Source: Daucus carota subsp. sativus
Taxonomy: Eukaryota > Streptophyta > Magnoliopsida > Apiales > Apiaceae
DNA length: 64,000 bases
NCBI RefSeq assembly: GCF_001625215.2
Contig: NC_030386.2
Coordinates: forward strand, 25,204,545-25,268,544
Direction of reading: 5' to 3'
A program made the translations under genes and the position numbers. The notes beneath the pieces were generated by a model. That model worked only from the letters and a program-made list of their open reading frames with translations, searched no databases and was not told the origin of the DNA. The first letter of the stretch is position 1, and every line of letters starts with the position of its first letter. Of the stretch, positions 1 through 12,430 are shown one piece after another.

Positions 1-1445
1 TTAAAAGCACATATAAGAAACCGAAAATTCCATCTTTTTATCAGGACTTCTACTTTCTTCCAAACACTTTAATAAACTTAAAGTCTAGACTTACTTCTCA
101 CTAATAGTCCACTTTTTTTTAAGTAAGAAGTCACTTCCTATGCTGATGTATATATGTACACATATCCTCACTATAATAATATTTATTAAAATATAATTAC
201 AAAAAATATACACTATTTAAATTTTTTATTATATAATTAAAATACCACTCACCTAAAATTATTGAAAATTTGTTTAAAAAAAATGAGGTTCTTGCCGAAT
301 TAGAGTCTTTGTCATATAGTTATATATTATTTATAATCATTCTAATATATATATATATATATGTATGTATGTATGTATATATATATGTATATATTAGAGT
401 GTGTGTATATATATATATTATTAAATCATAATAATTAAATTCTAAAAATCAGCCGAATTAACGGAATAATCGATAATCGGACAGATTTTGATCCGATTTG
501 GTAAAATCCGGTTAAATTGATGTCTAATTGGTAAGAGATTTGATTAATAGCTTGAAAATCAGCCAGGATATAAAAAATTACAAAATTTATGGGGAAAATT
601 TAAAGTTTAAAAATGATTATATATTGTTTTAACATATATAATATTAAATTAATTTCAAATAATGATCATGTTTATTAAATCATAATTATAAATATTATAT
701 ACTTATATGTATATTGGAGTTTTAATTATAAAGTAATTAATGTATATTAATGAAGAGACATTAATGTCTAATAAATTTGTTAAAATAAAAAGTCAATAAT
801 AGCCTCACTATTTATGAATATATATGTATTGTGAGCAAGGGTAGTTTCGTCTCAACGAATTAAATTACTCACACTTGTTCTATTAGATATATAATAGATT
901 TTCCGATTTTCTTACGCGCTTGCTAACAACTATTTTATATTTAAGTGGGGATTTTTTGTCGACTTTAATAAACAAAGGAGAGAATATTCAATTGAAAGTG
1001 AAAGGTCGAGAAAAGCTAAAATACTGCATTTAAAAATATTTCATCAATCAACATTTTTCACCTAAATTAAAATTACTCTAATTATCAGTGAGTCTACGCA
1101 ACATAAATCCTGTGTGACTGCGAATTAGCGGGTCTGAGTCTCTGAGAGTCCGTCGCGGGTTATGATTTGCAATAACTTAATATGTTTAAGTTTTCTATTT
1201 GATTAATTTTATATTACAGATGACTTATGAATTATTGAGAATATAATATAAATCACAAAGTTAACATATCTGATAAAAGAAATACATTCTACCAATTCTT
1301 GCCTTTCTAACTTAGTTTTAATTATAAATCGATTTTTTGCTTATTAAATGCATAAACATCTTTTAATTTAAAATAAAAAATTATTTTGAGAACGTGTTTA
1401 AAGCGCAGGGAATGAGGGAAAGAGCCTCTTACTGTTCAAGCACAA
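1..1445. other. AT-rich intergenic DNA
   Basis: No convincing gene on either strand. The stretch is strongly AT-rich. A TA/TATG microsatellite runs from about 344 to 420, and a short (TA)n tract adjoins the right end near 1450. Confidence 0.6.
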
Positions 1446-3350
1446 TCAATATATATATATATATATAAAGGAGGATGCGAGCGTCTCCAGAATTGTTCGA
1501 TTCAGTCTTCTAATTTTTCTTGAATTTCGGAAAGAAAATATAATTATAATTCAAAAAATCAGGTCCAAGAATTCTAAAAGTAATACAATTCTTTTCTTAT
1601 TTAATTCTAAAGATGATACAGTTCTTTTCTTATTTGGTATTTCTTATTAAATTCTAAAGATGATACAATAGTATTTCTTATAGAATTCTAACGATGATAC
1701 AATTCTTTTCTTATTTAGTAATCCAAAAAGAAATAGGATTATATTTATTCAAACTAATAATAATAGATAAAATACAATTTATATTTAAGTTATGTAAAGT
1801 AATATATGCAATTCTTATTTTCGATAATATATAATATATTGAAGATATGTTTAACGGGAACACGACTGAAAATAACTTTTATGGAATTATAATATTATTT
1901 CGTATCAAAATTTATAAAAAAGATTATTTATTAGTATTGTGTTTAAGGGGAGGACGGCCCAAATTAATTTTTACCTAAATAATAATATGTTTTTATTAGT
2001 ATTATGTTTGACGGGAAAGTAGCTAAAACAATATTTTATCTAAATTTATAAAAAATTCATAACGCCGCCGCGAAGGATAAAAAATATAGTTATAATTCAA
2101 AAAATCAGGTTCAAGAATTCTAAAAGTAATACAACTTTTTTCTTATCGAATTCTAAATATGATACAATTCTTTTTTTATTTAGTTTTTCTTATTGAATTC
2201 TAAAGATGAGACAATTCTTTTCCTATTTAGTAATCCTAATAGAAATAGGATTATATTTATTCAAACTAACAAAATTATAGATAAAATACAATTTATATTT
2301 AAGATTTGTAAGGTAATACGTACAATTTTTATTATCGATTTAGTCTTATAATTTTCTTAAATTTTGAATAGAAAATAAAGGATTGTAAAGATAATAATCA
2401 TTAAAAAAACTGATAGCAACAAAAATTAGAAACATAAAAGAATAATAATTTTTAACTAATAAATAGGCATCAAAAAATAAAAATAATTAACAAATAAATA
2501 ATATATAAAAAATAGGAATCATATATTAATTTTATGATAATGTAAATGGGTCTTGATTAGTATTGTGTTTGACGAGCATGGGAGGCGGCCCAAACTAATT
2601 TTTATCTAAATAATAACAATTTTTCTATTAGTATTATGTTTGACGGGAAAGTCGCTAAAATAATTTTTATAAAAGAATAATAATTTTTAACTAATAAATA
2701 GGAATCAAAAAATAAAAATAATTAACAAATAAAATAATATATAAAAAATAGGTATCATATATTGATTTTATGATAATGTAAATGGTTCTTGATTAGTATT
2801 TCGTTTGACGGGCACGGGAGGCGGCCCAAACTAATTTTTATCCAAATAATAATAAATTTTTCTATTAGTATTATGTTTGACGGTAAAGTCGCTAAAATAA
2901 TTTTTTATCTATGTTATAATATATTTTTTTGTTACACAATTCAAAATAATCTTTAATTTTATCATAATTAGAATAATTTTTAGTAGTATTGTGTTTGACA
3001 GTAAAACGACTCAAACTAATATCTAAATTATAATGTTTTGTTATAAGTATTGTGTTTGACAAGAGAGCGGCTCAAACTAATTTTGATCTAAATTATAATA
3101 TTTAATTTATCATAAAAATAATAATTATGAATTAATATTGTCTTTGACGGGAGGGGGGGTCGAACTAATTTTATTATTAGTATTGTGTTTGAAAGGATGA
3201 TCACTTAAACAAATTTTTATATCAATTATAATATTTTTCATTTGTGATATGTTTAATGAGAAAATGACTCAAAATAATTTTTATCCTATTATAATTTTGA
3301 TTCATATCAAAATTTATCACGCCGCCACGAAGCGCGGCTTTTTTCACTAG
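1446..3350 (+). mobile_element. Probable non-autonomous Helitron
   Basis: The right end fits a Helitron 3' terminus. A GC-rich hairpin (GCCGC at 3321-3325 pairing with GCGGC at 3334-3338) is followed 12 nt later by the terminal CTAG (3347-3350), and the next base is T. The 5' end is less certain: TC at 1446-1447 is preceded by A and followed by an AT-rich run and AAAGGAGG, which resembles plant Helitron 5' ends. No Rep/helicase ORF is present, so the element would be non-autonomous. The interior is built of repeated segments containing 'tttgacggg' and 'cggcccaaactaattttta'. The 3' end is well supported; the full extent is inferred. Confidence 0.55.
2436..2905. repeat. Tandem duplication, period about 235 bp
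   Basis: Two nearly identical units begin with AAAAGAATAATAATTTTTAA at 2436 and 2671. Each continues through 'ttttatgataatgtaaatgg' to 'gtcgctaaaataattttt'. A second internal duplication links about 1537-1600 with about 2081-2145 (shared 'ttcaaaaaatcaggt.caag'). All lie inside the candidate Helitron. Confidence 0.75.
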
Positions 3351-4011
3351 TTTATTACTAAATGAAAAATCTAAAATGTAGAAGTAAACTGTAATAAAAT
3401 AAAGGAAGGAAGAAACAGTGTTGCAGCCCAAATTAGGGCTTAGGCCCAAATAACCAGCTTTGTACAACCCCAACCCCAAGCATAGGAAGCTTCAGGCGAA
3501 TCGGGACATCTCCTATAGTCCTATGTGTACTCCTCGATCAACTTTGTCAAATACTCAAATTTAAAATGACGTGCTCTTCGATCAAGCTTCTAATAAGGCT
3601 TCGGAAACACTTCTCTCGTCTCCTCTCTTTTTACAATGTCCCTTCACTTTTAATTTATTATTTATAAATATAATATTTATTTCCCTTCAGGTTTATCAAC
3701 ATTTCTCGCCTAAAATTTCAATTATATATTTTTATTCAAACTTTTAAATTAAAAAAAAAATTATAGTTACACAACAAGAGCACCTAACATTACATCTCAC
3801 AAATTAAAATATTATACATTAAAAAATTTAAAAAATGGAGGGAGTAAAAGTTAAAACTAGCTTATCTGAGCTCCGGAAAAACTGACGGGAAAAAAGAAAC
3901 CAGAAATTTTAAATTTGTCTTATACTGTCCGTACACGGGTTTCATAATCAGTCATTGTGCCGAATTTACTAGGAACAGCTGGGCGTAATCAGATACAGAC
4001 AAAACTAAATA
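3351..4011. other. Intergenic, no gene seen
   Basis: AT-rich sequence between the Helitron 3' end and the first Stowaway-type MITE. Only short, low-complexity ORFs are present. Confidence 0.5.
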
Positions 4012-4274
4012 CTCCCTCCATCCCAAATTAGATGAGCCTTTTGGGGAAAAAATTTATCCCAAAATAGTTGAGCTTCTCCGTTTTCAATGCATATTTATCA
4101 ACTATTTTCCATCCTTACCCTCTCTTATTTATCATTCCAATGTACCACTTGCTAATACACAATAGAAAGTCAACACAATAAATATGGGTAAAGATGGTAA
4201 AAGAAACAACCATTTAATACTCCTTAATATGTGTGAAATGAGCAAAAGGCTCATCTAAATTGGAATGGAGGGAG
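4012..4274. mobile_element. Stowaway-type MITE (263 bp)
   Basis: Terminal inverted repeats begin CTCCCTCCATCCCAAATTAG on the left and, read from the right, CTCCCTCCATTCCAATTTAG. The element is flanked by TA at 4010-4011 and 4275-4276, the target-site duplication expected for Tc1/mariner-related Stowaway elements. There is no coding capacity. Confidence 0.85.
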
Positions 4275-4453
4275 TACAACCCAAAACCAGTACAGTACAA
4301 CCTAGCAATGATTAGAATGTTAATCAAGTTGCTGCGCTAACCTAGTTGTCTTGGATTAGCATTATTGTACTTAACTGTACAGAAGTGGTTGGTTTAGCTA
4401 GAGGTATTGCTGAAAAGAAGAATACCAGTCGAGATAAATAGGCTTGATAATTA

Positions 4454-4767
4454 CTCCTTCCGTCCCAGTCAATTCTATACACTTTCCTTTTTGGGATGTC
4501 TCATCATTTCTATACATTCCCAAAATAGCAATTTTTTATAATATAAAACACTATTACACCCACCACATTCTCCCACTATCTCCATTATATAATAATAAAA
4601 TCACTATTACACCCACTACTTTACTACACTATCTCAAATCTATTATTAAAAAAATATGTGGGTCCCATCATTTTATCCACTTTCCATCTAACTTTACTCA
4701 TTTATTACACTTTTTTTTGGTCTCCGTGTCCGATCCCAATGTATATAATTCATTGGGACGGAGGGAG
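4454..4767 (+). mobile_element. Stowaway-type MITE (314 bp), family shared with 28418-28732
   Basis: Begins CTCCTTCCGTCCC and ends GGGACGGAGGGAG, flanked by TA dinucleotides at 4452-4453 and 4768-4769. The body contains 'gggatgtctcatcatttcta' and 'atgtgggtcccatca', which recur in reverse complement in the element at 28418-28732. The 116-codon ORF here is only MITE sequence. Confidence 0.85.
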
Positions 4768-5750
4768 TACTTGGTAAATAATTATGTAGGTTAAAAACAA
4801 GTTAAATATGTTTAGTTATGCTAAACAATACAGTACTCGTATCTTAGATATTGATACTCATTCTTTCTCAATGAATTATATACGTTCACACGTATTTTGA
4901 AAAATCTATAAAGTATAGTTTCATTTTTTCTTCTGAATAAAAGTCTTAGAATATATATTATAAAATACAACATTAAACTTTTATTCAGAAAAAAATAATT
5001 TAAAATATATATTATAAAATTATATCTTAAAAAAGTCTTAGAAGCGTATAAAAAATAACGTATACAATTGATGGAACAGAGGAGTATCAAATAGGATGGT
5101 TGGTATAACTAATTTGACGTGTTAAAAGCATTTTTAATCAACATTAATTAAAACAACCCCTCAAGTGATCCACCAAGTTACTGGTTCTACATAACAGAGC
5201 ATTGGAATACGACGAAATGTAAGATATGATTAGTGGTCTACATCTACGTCTAAAGAAGGATGCACGCATGTTACAAAGGAGCAACAACTCTTAAAGTAGC
5301 CATTAATGGAATAAAATTAAGCTGGTTCACATAAATTAGAGCTGGCTAGGCTTGTCAAATTAAGCCAAGATTATTTTCATAATCGAAGATTTGGTACACT
5401 AAATCCAACTAGTTAATGGTGAGAAGGACACTCACTAGTCGAGATAATCTTATCTTTACAAATTGTTTAAATCCCACTTCTCCCACCTAGTATGATTCAA
5501 ATCTCTCCCAACCCCTGATGAATTGACCCCATGTTTTTAGCATGTATTTCAATCTATTAATCTTTAAATAAATTTCTCTGACTAGGCGTGACACGAAATT
5601 GAAATATCTATGCATGAATGTTTCATACCTTATATATTACAGCTTGCAAGGCTAAAAGAACGGATGATCTTTGCAACCAAGCTATAGGTAATACCAATTC
5701 CAATTTGACATCAAATTGTACCAAGTGTCCAGATGCATTGTTCCATGCAA
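4768..5750. other. Intergenic, no gene seen
   Basis: AT-rich DNA without recognisable coding or RNA genes. Short direct repeats of 'ttattcagaaaaaa' and 'aatatatattataaaat' lie near 4950-5010. Confidence 0.5.
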
Positions 5751-6240
5751 CACTACAAAAATATTACTGTTAATTTCGACAAGCTATTTTTTGACAGAAA
5801 TTATTTTTGATCATAAATGGTTGAATATAAAACTGGTAGGAAATAGATTGTCAAACTTAAAATTAGCGATTTCATCAGAATTCATAGACCATAGAAAGTA
5901 AATTTATTTTCGACTATGAGGTAATTAACCTTTTTTTTTCTTTCAGAAATTTGATTGTTTTCAATCGAAATTTATGCGTCCTATTTTCGATCGCCAACAC
6001 CGGTTGAATATGATATAACAACGATTGAAAATAACGATCTAGAAAAAGTCAAACTTAAACGGTCGAAAAAAATTTGTTTTCGATTAAATGTATATTTTCT
6101 ACTAGCCTATTTTCAACTCACTAGTCAGCAATTGAAAATAATTTAATGTGACAAAAATGGTCAAAAATAGATAATTTCAATCTACAAAAATTAGTCGCAC
6201 GTAACTTGGTTTCGATATTTAAAAAGAATCAAAACCTTTT
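5751..6240 (+). mobile_element. CACTA (En/Spm-like) terminal fragment
   Basis: CACTACAAAAATATTACTG at 5751 matches the start expected of plant CACTA transposon ends. The sequence behind it repeats short motifs of the type 'tttcgac', 'tttcgatcg' and 'gattgaaaataacgat' in both orientations, like CACTA sub-terminal repeats. I found no matching TTTTTGTAGTG right end, so this looks truncated. The right boundary is a guess. Confidence 0.5.
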
Positions 6241-6360
6241 AAATATATGAGTTCGATAAATGATCAATGTTCTACATCATACAATCATATCTAAAATATA
6301 CGTCTTATGTCAAAATTTTACATTCGATTGTTCAAGTTCAATTATTAAATCAATCTTGTT

Positions 6361-6578
6361 TATCCAGAAAACGTTTTAATAGGCAAAAACAGCCGGTTTC
6401 AAAGAAATTATTGGATTATAATTTGATGGCTTCGAAATTAATGGACTAACCAAACAATATATATCTAATTTATCCAAAAAAGATTTTAATAAGTCAAAAC
6501 CAGTCGGTTTCAAAAAAAAAACTGAATTATTATTTGACGGCTCGAAAATTAATGGACTAATCAATCAATATATATAGA
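6361..6578. repeat. Tandem duplication, period about 110 bp
   Basis: Two units start at about 6361 and 6471. Both contain 'ttttaatag.caaaa.cag.cggtttcaaa' and end with 'aaattaatggacta' and 'caatatatat'. The ORFs on both strands here are by-products of the duplication. Confidence 0.7.
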
Positions 6579-7323
6579 CACTTGCGGATAAAAATACATG
6601 AACGGAATGAAGCATAGCCAGATGGATGCATGTTATAAAATGAGTGACGCTTTTGAATCCACTAGCGTGAAGTAATTAAAGCTCTGAGATAGACCGCAAT
6701 AAGCGTTTTGCTGATATAACCAGACAGCTGGGAGAAAGAGTTGTTTCAAGGGTTTACACGTGTCAGCTTATAGTCCGGTAATGTATGTGATGGGTGTTTA
6801 ATTTGTGGGAAGATGCTTTGGTACGTAAATAAGTACGTAGTGAGAATTTGGTGTCGTGAGACGAAAGGCCAGGAACTCAAAGTAAAAGTTGCACTTGAAC
6901 TACTGAACTATATATTTTATTTGGAATTTTACTGGGGAGGGTTAAAGGGATCTAAGTCTTCGGTTCATAATTATTGTTTCGGCTTTACAAAAGAGATCAG
7001 TGTTTTATAAAGTTTAACAATGGCATGCTTTTGCCGTAGCTCATATGTGATATGATTTATGCATGTAAATATGCAAAGACGCTAAGAATAAACACCGGTT
7101 ACAATGTATACAGTTAATTCCTGTTCCTTTATGGTTCATGATTTTAATTGGATGCTGATTAATGTGCGGGTTTTATTAATGATAATAATAATAAATAATG
7201 AAATTAATCAATAATTTTCAACTAAAATTTCACTTTTTTTTTGGACAACTACGTATTTGAAATCTTTGGCATTTAGCAAACCCAGCCGTAGGTTTACATA
7301 AAATATCACACACACTTTATATA
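6579..7323. other. Intergenic, no gene seen
   Basis: No ORF with recognisable similarity. AT-rich, with a (TAA/TAG)n-like tract near 7180-7200. Confidence 0.5.
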
Positions 7324-7552
7324 CTCGCTCTGTCATACGTTTTGGCCCGCTTTTTAATGTTCTTTTTAAGTATAATTTCACAATATTTTTTTAAATTTTT
7401 TTTTCTGAATAAAAATTTGATGTTTAAATTTTTATTTTAAATTTTTTTTTTGAAAAAACATTATATAACTATACTATATTGGAGTTTCGAAATGCATGCA
7501 AACAAAACAGTGAGCGTACGCGTACGTATACAACCCACCGGGACGGAGGGAG
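7324..7552. mobile_element. Stowaway-type MITE (229 bp)
   Basis: Left end CTCGCTCTGTCATACG, right end GGGACGGAGGGAG, flanked by TA at 7322-7323 and 7553-7554. The inverted repeats are imperfect. No ORF. Confidence 0.7.
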
Positions 7553-7554
7553 TA

Positions 7555-8494
7555 GCAAACCAGCAACCTCTATGAAACGAGCCAGCATGCGAGAACCTTC
7601 GATACCTGCCTAGCTATAGCCTATAAGTGGATTCTCTTCAAACAATTTTTGTATGGGAATGGGAGGAGAATCAAATCATTGGCTTGCGTTATAATATTGT
7701 TGACTTTGTGCAACATAAGTAAGACAAGGAAATTATGATTAGTTGAGTTAGAGGGCATTTTTAAGAAACATACGAGGAGTCGAGGACTGAAATACACCGG
7801 AAACTAAGACTCTGATAGATGGAGTTAGTCTTATGTTTATACCCACTTATTAAAGTTAGCACGGGAAGTTATCGATAGTTATCACAGGAATACTTTAAAA
7901 TTTTACAATCTTGTTTAATTTTGTTCCTAACTTTCAACTCAATATGCGGTTTTTTAAGAATTTAATTAAAAATAATGTTGTTTATTACATGGAGAGCCTA
8001 GTATAAAAAAAGTGAATATCAGTATATCGTAAAAAGGCTAGGGAATCAGATTTAGTCAATAAAGATAAGTCTAGAGATCAAAAATCAATCGAAATTTATT
8101 TAATATTGTTTTCTATTATATATAGTTATTTTGCCATTTAGTACAGATTTATAATTTTATAAAGTTAGAATATCGTAAATTAATATATCATAAAAATCTA
8201 TCATATATACAATAAATATCATTAGTAAACTAGTAATTATCACACAAAACACTACGACTTTTTATTAATTTTCATTTTAATTTATGTTAATTTAAATTTT
8301 AAAAATTTAACTTTTTTCAAATTTTATTTTCTATAAAACTAATGTTTTCAAAAAGTGACCTGCCTAACCCTCAAGCGAGACTAAACGCGTCTGAACAGCA
8401 GATGAAAATAGACATACGCCAGGTGATGTAGTTGTACCTTAATTTACATCCACATGTGACATGCATGCAGTAGTAACCAATGAATTACTTCTCC
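7555..8494. other. Intergenic and upstream region of the first SWEET gene
   Basis: No gene recognised. The last few hundred bases are the likely promoter of the SWEET gene starting at 8638. CATGCATG-like words occur near 8460. Confidence 0.5.
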
Positions 8495-8502
8495 TATAAA
8501 TA
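8495..8502 (+). promoter_or_regulatory. TATA box of the first SWEET gene
   Basis: TATAAATA lies 143 bp upstream of the ATG at 8638. A pyrimidine-rich leader (ctcttctttctc) follows, consistent with a transcription start near 8525. Confidence 0.65.
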
Positions 8503-8637
8503 CCACACCAGACTGTTGCGAAGTTCTTCATTGAGCACAGCTTAAGCACAAGTAGTAGCTTCTCGACTCAGAGTCTCTGTTCCTTCACTCTTCTTTCTCA
8601 AAAGAAAAGAAGACAAGTGAAGCAAAGGGTTGCAGAA

Positions 8638-10205
8638 ATGGCTCTTTTCCACTTTGCCAATCCCGAGCTTTTTGCATTCGGCATCTTAGGTGATTCAAAT
8701 TTTCTATGCTATACATATATTGCTCTCTTCTTTCTACTTTCTTTCTTATTCTTCATATCATTCAACTCATAAGTGTTTCGTTCAGGTAACTTGGTCTCCT
8801 TCTTGGTGTACCTTGCTCCTATGTAAGTTCCCATTTTGCTTATCTTGCATTCTTTGTACCGGTATGTTTCATTATTGTACATATAATTAGTAACGGTATG
8901 CATACCTACTTATTGCAGACCGACTTTTTATCGGATTGTCAAGAAAAAATCAACCGAAGGATTTCACTCGATCCCCTACGTGATTGCGCTATACAGTGCG
9001 ACGCTTATGATCTATTACGCATTGAACAAAAACGACGCAACTCTCCTCATCACTATCAACTCATTCGGCATTGTTATCGAGACCATCTACCTCTCCCTCT
9101 TCATTGCTTATGCTCCAAAGAAAATAAGGGTACGTTTTTTTTGCTGTCGGACGGTTTTGTCTTGTTTTTTTAGATATCTTGAAATTTCTAAATTATATAT
9201 TAACTTGGGCTTTGCTGCAGGTTTCGACTATAAAACTCGTGGTGCTCTTAAATATTGTGTCATATGTGATGATAGTTGCGGTTACATACTTCTTCATCCA
9301 ACCACCGAAACGAGTACATATTCTGGGAGGGATCAATCTTCTGCTTTCCTTCATTGTATTTGTCGCACCTCTCAGTATCATCGTAAGTATATGCACATAG
9401 CTGATAGCCACAAGTTTACATGTTTGTGTAGTCAAATCCTAGTTCACACTTTGTGTGTTTATTTACAATTCTAACACGCATGCAGTATTTACCATAATAA
9501 TTTACAATAATAATTTCTCAATTGCCAAATCATTTTCATCATGAAACCTTGACGTGATATACACAAATACATACAGTATAATTTACCACAAATATGTGTG
9601 AAGGCGGAACCAGGATTATAACGAGTACTTGCAACTAAATATAATTTTAAAATACTAAGCCCTTTGTTATTTAACTACTGATTAAAATTTAAATATTTTT
9701 TCTATTAATTTTAAGCCACATACTAATTATGCACATGATTTTGTATGTTGCAGAAAAAAGTTGTACAAACCAGGAGTGTGGAGTTCATGCCATTCTGGCT
9801 ATCATTTTTCCTTTCATTGAGTGCCGTTATGTGGTTCTTTTACGGGTTACTCTCGAAAGATATATATGTTGCAGTAAGTGCTCCACCCCTTTTATTACCT
9901 ATATATTAATTTATAGGAATATTTCTATAAATAATAGGAGCATTAATATATTCGATTTTTGTAAATTATAGCTCCCCAATATACTTGGATTTACGTTCGG
10001 AATAATCCAAATGGTGTTGTACGGCATTTACAAGAACTGCGAGAGCAAACCAGTGGAAGAGCTCAAACTTCCTGAAATTGTAAAGGGAACTCCGGAGATA
10101 TATCCGGTGAGCAGCTTCCCTTCAAGTGAAAATGACGACGACGAGGAGAAAAAGAAAGACGAGAATATCAAAGACAAAAATATGGATGCTTCTGACCAAG
10201 TTTAG
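8638..10205 (+). CDS. SWEET sugar transporter (MtN3/saliva family), gene 1
   Basis: Six exons can be read: 8638-8689, 8786-8822, 8919-9129, 9221-9382, 9754-9873 and 9972-10205. They join in frame to 271 residues, a normal SWEET length. SWEETs are seven-helix membrane uniporters made of two three-helix MtN3 repeats joined by a linker helix. Visible landmarks are an N-terminal FGILGN at the exon 1/2 junction, APIPTFYRI followed by [11 protein letters not shown] in repeat 1, and [10 protein letters not shown] plus AVMWFFYG and LPNILGF in repeat 2. The 37-bp second exon and 120-bp fifth exon match those of the SWEET gene at 19106. The cytosolic tail is acidic and lysine-rich (about the last 40 residues). 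The sequence type suggests the clade that exports sucrose, but that is inference. The ATG at 8638 is the first in the leader and starts the expected MALFHF N-terminus. Confidence 0.93.
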
Positions 10206-11600
10206 TTTAACTCGCTAACTCATGTTTACAAGTCTTGTATCAGCTCCGGGACATGAGAGTCCTCAGGTGGCTTTGATAATGTTATGTTTGTAATATGTGT
10301 GTTTTCTGTTTTTGTAAAGGTAATTTTCGGTAATTGTCAATATATGTTACTCTAGATTTGTATTAATAATGTTTTTAAACTTAAGAGTTAAGATACATAT
10401 CATCACCGTCCATTACTCTAGCATCCAGCAAGCTCTAAGTTTACTATTCTAATGTTTACATAAAATTTAAAGTACCCTAAAAATAATTAACGTACCTATT
10501 CTAAGAAGTATATTTGAGTTACTTATTTTTATTTTTACGACTGAACTTGATAAAAAGTCTATTACATCTATTCTGAAGACAAATCGGACACTTTACTGTT
10601 ATGTTTATCTTATTTTATTTTGGTCACGTACTGTTATGTTACTTAATTTTGTACATTTTGAGTTAGAAATCACTAAAAAAATAATATAAATCATTAGTAA
10701 CTTAGAAATCAAAAATTAAGTTAATTATAAATCAATGATTCAGTAAATCTACTAAATATACTGAATGAGCTTGACTGGACCGGTAAACTTGGTTTCATTA
10801 TTATTGAGTTCAGTTTGGGCCTTTCGTTTCTCAGGAAATTTCCTCCAAAGTGAAAGGATCCCTCAGTTTGCAAATTTGGGGGTGAATTTAACGTGGGCTT
10901 CTCCCCACATAGTATAGCCCAGGTACTATTATCAACCTGCAGCTCAAATGCTGAATAATCTAAATTCAACCTGAAATGTTATACCAAAATTATTATATAT
11001 ACTGACATGTTATTAATTAAAAATTATAACTTTCCAAGAGAATCTCAATTCTCGCTACAAAAATGGAAAAGCAAGGGTCACCATGTAATTTTTGTGTTCC
11101 ATAGCCAACCCAAACCCACTACGATAGGGAAGGAAGAAAAGAAAGAATGACACACCATATATTTATATATTGGTATTTTAGAACGACAAACCTAAATGGG
11201 TGCGATAAATCCTTTATTATCTGTTTTCTTTTTATCTTCTTGTGCACTCAACAAAGATAAACCGCTCAACTTTTATATTTATTTATTATTTTCTTTGTTC
11301 TCTTCCTTCAAGAATCAAGCCGCCTTCACAATAATTTGTTTGAAAGGTGAACATATGTTTTGTTAAAAAAATTGTAAAAGAAAGTGTACATTTGCAGTGA
11401 AAAATTGTTAATCTTGTTCGGACTTTAAATTGTGGAAGGTTTTTTTTCATCCAACTATCTCGTGATGTTAAGCTCAGGTATCGCTTTGATGGACAAACAA
11501 CCAAACTCTTGGAACATACTACAATCACGGTAAGAAATATGTGATTTATAGATGATTTCTAGTTTTCATAATCTAACATATCATATTTAATTATTATATA
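10206..11600. other. 3' flank of SWEET gene 1 and intergenic DNA
   Basis: Presumed 3' UTR to about 10380, then gene-free AT-rich DNA. Minus-strand ORFs of about 80 codons at 10721-10969 and 11286-11528 resemble nothing I know. Confidence 0.5.
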
Positions 11601-12430
11601 CTAGCCTTTAACCCGTGCGAAACACGGACTGATATATATAGTTCGTAATTTATTATTTATAATTTAAATATTAACATCATTTTATTAATATTTTTTTTTT
11701 GACAATTTAGGCTTATATGCCTTACAAATGCGTATCTATTCTAATACTTCTCGGGATGAGCCAGAGTCGAACCTGGGTGTCCCGGGACAACAGAGGATAA
11801 GCCCACCACTGGGCTATCCAATCATGCTCTAATTTTATTGATATTTTAGTATTAATGGATTGAGTTTTAATTAAATTATATTATTCAACTGAATATATTT
11901 TCATATCAGGATTTTAGTACATTTAATCCGAATTTAGTACACGTAGATTTAAAAATAAAAAAAATCAGAAAATTCAAATCTTTTCCAAACAAAACCGATC
12001 GTGTAATACCTTTGAAAGATTCAGTAATCTAATCAATCGAATTTCAACGTAATTTTGTAATCCTGATTTTTTTTGACAACAATAACTTTTAAAATTAGAG
12101 TTAGAAAGGGTTATGTAATGGTTCGTATTTATCTTGAAATTGAACACGTTAAAATTAAAAAGAGTTATATGAAGGTTGTTGTTAAAAAAAGATATTCAAA
12201 ATTGTATATTTATAATTTTATTTATAACATCATTATAATTTTTTTAATGAAATATTATATGATAATGTATTTTTATGAGTGTTTTTAGTATTTGAAACTG
12301 TTTAACAATGTAATACTAATAGACTCCACATTTGTAGACTTGTAGTACCAAAAGTAGAGTACCAAACCAAAAAATATAACTAAAACCTTGGACTACAAAT
12401 TATACCCATGTTGGCTTAGTATAGTATAGA
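11601..12430 (-). mobile_element. Non-autonomous Helitron (830 bp)
   Basis: On the minus strand it begins TCTATACTATACTAAGCC at 12430, a typical plant Helitron 5' end. It finishes with a hairpin (CCGTG, 5-nt loop, CACGG; 11627-11613), a 12-nt spacer and CTAG at 11604-11601. The host bases on either side are A (11600) and T (12431) on the plus strand, as expected for insertion between A and T without duplication. There is no Rep/helicase ORF. The element carries a SINE at 11694-11831. Confidence 0.85.
11694..11831 (-). mobile_element. tRNA-derived SINE nested in the Helitron
   Basis: On the minus strand the 5' part holds a pol III A box (TAGCCCAGTGG) and B box (GGTTCGACTCT), and the 3' end is a run of A (T-run at 11691-11700 on the plus strand). 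It is flanked by near-identical direct repeats, ATTTTATTAATATTT at 11679-11693 and ATTTTATTGATATTT at 11832-11846: one mismatch in 15, a size typical of LINE-mediated insertion. Confidence 0.85.

Noticed and set aside
344-420. TA/TG-rich tract considered as a CRISPR-like or satellite array
   Set aside because: Simple dinucleotide and tetranucleotide microsatellite with no spacers.
4444-4794. 116-codon ORF
   Set aside because: It lies within a Stowaway-type MITE and has no protein-like features.
8898-9474. Long overlapping ORFs in the SWEET region, considered as separate genes
   Set aside because: They read through SWEET introns or in other frames; the spliced SWEET model explains the region.
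11700-11831. tRNA gene, because A and B boxes are present
   Set aside because: No cloverleaf can be folded; the A-tail and flanking target-site duplication show it is a SINE.
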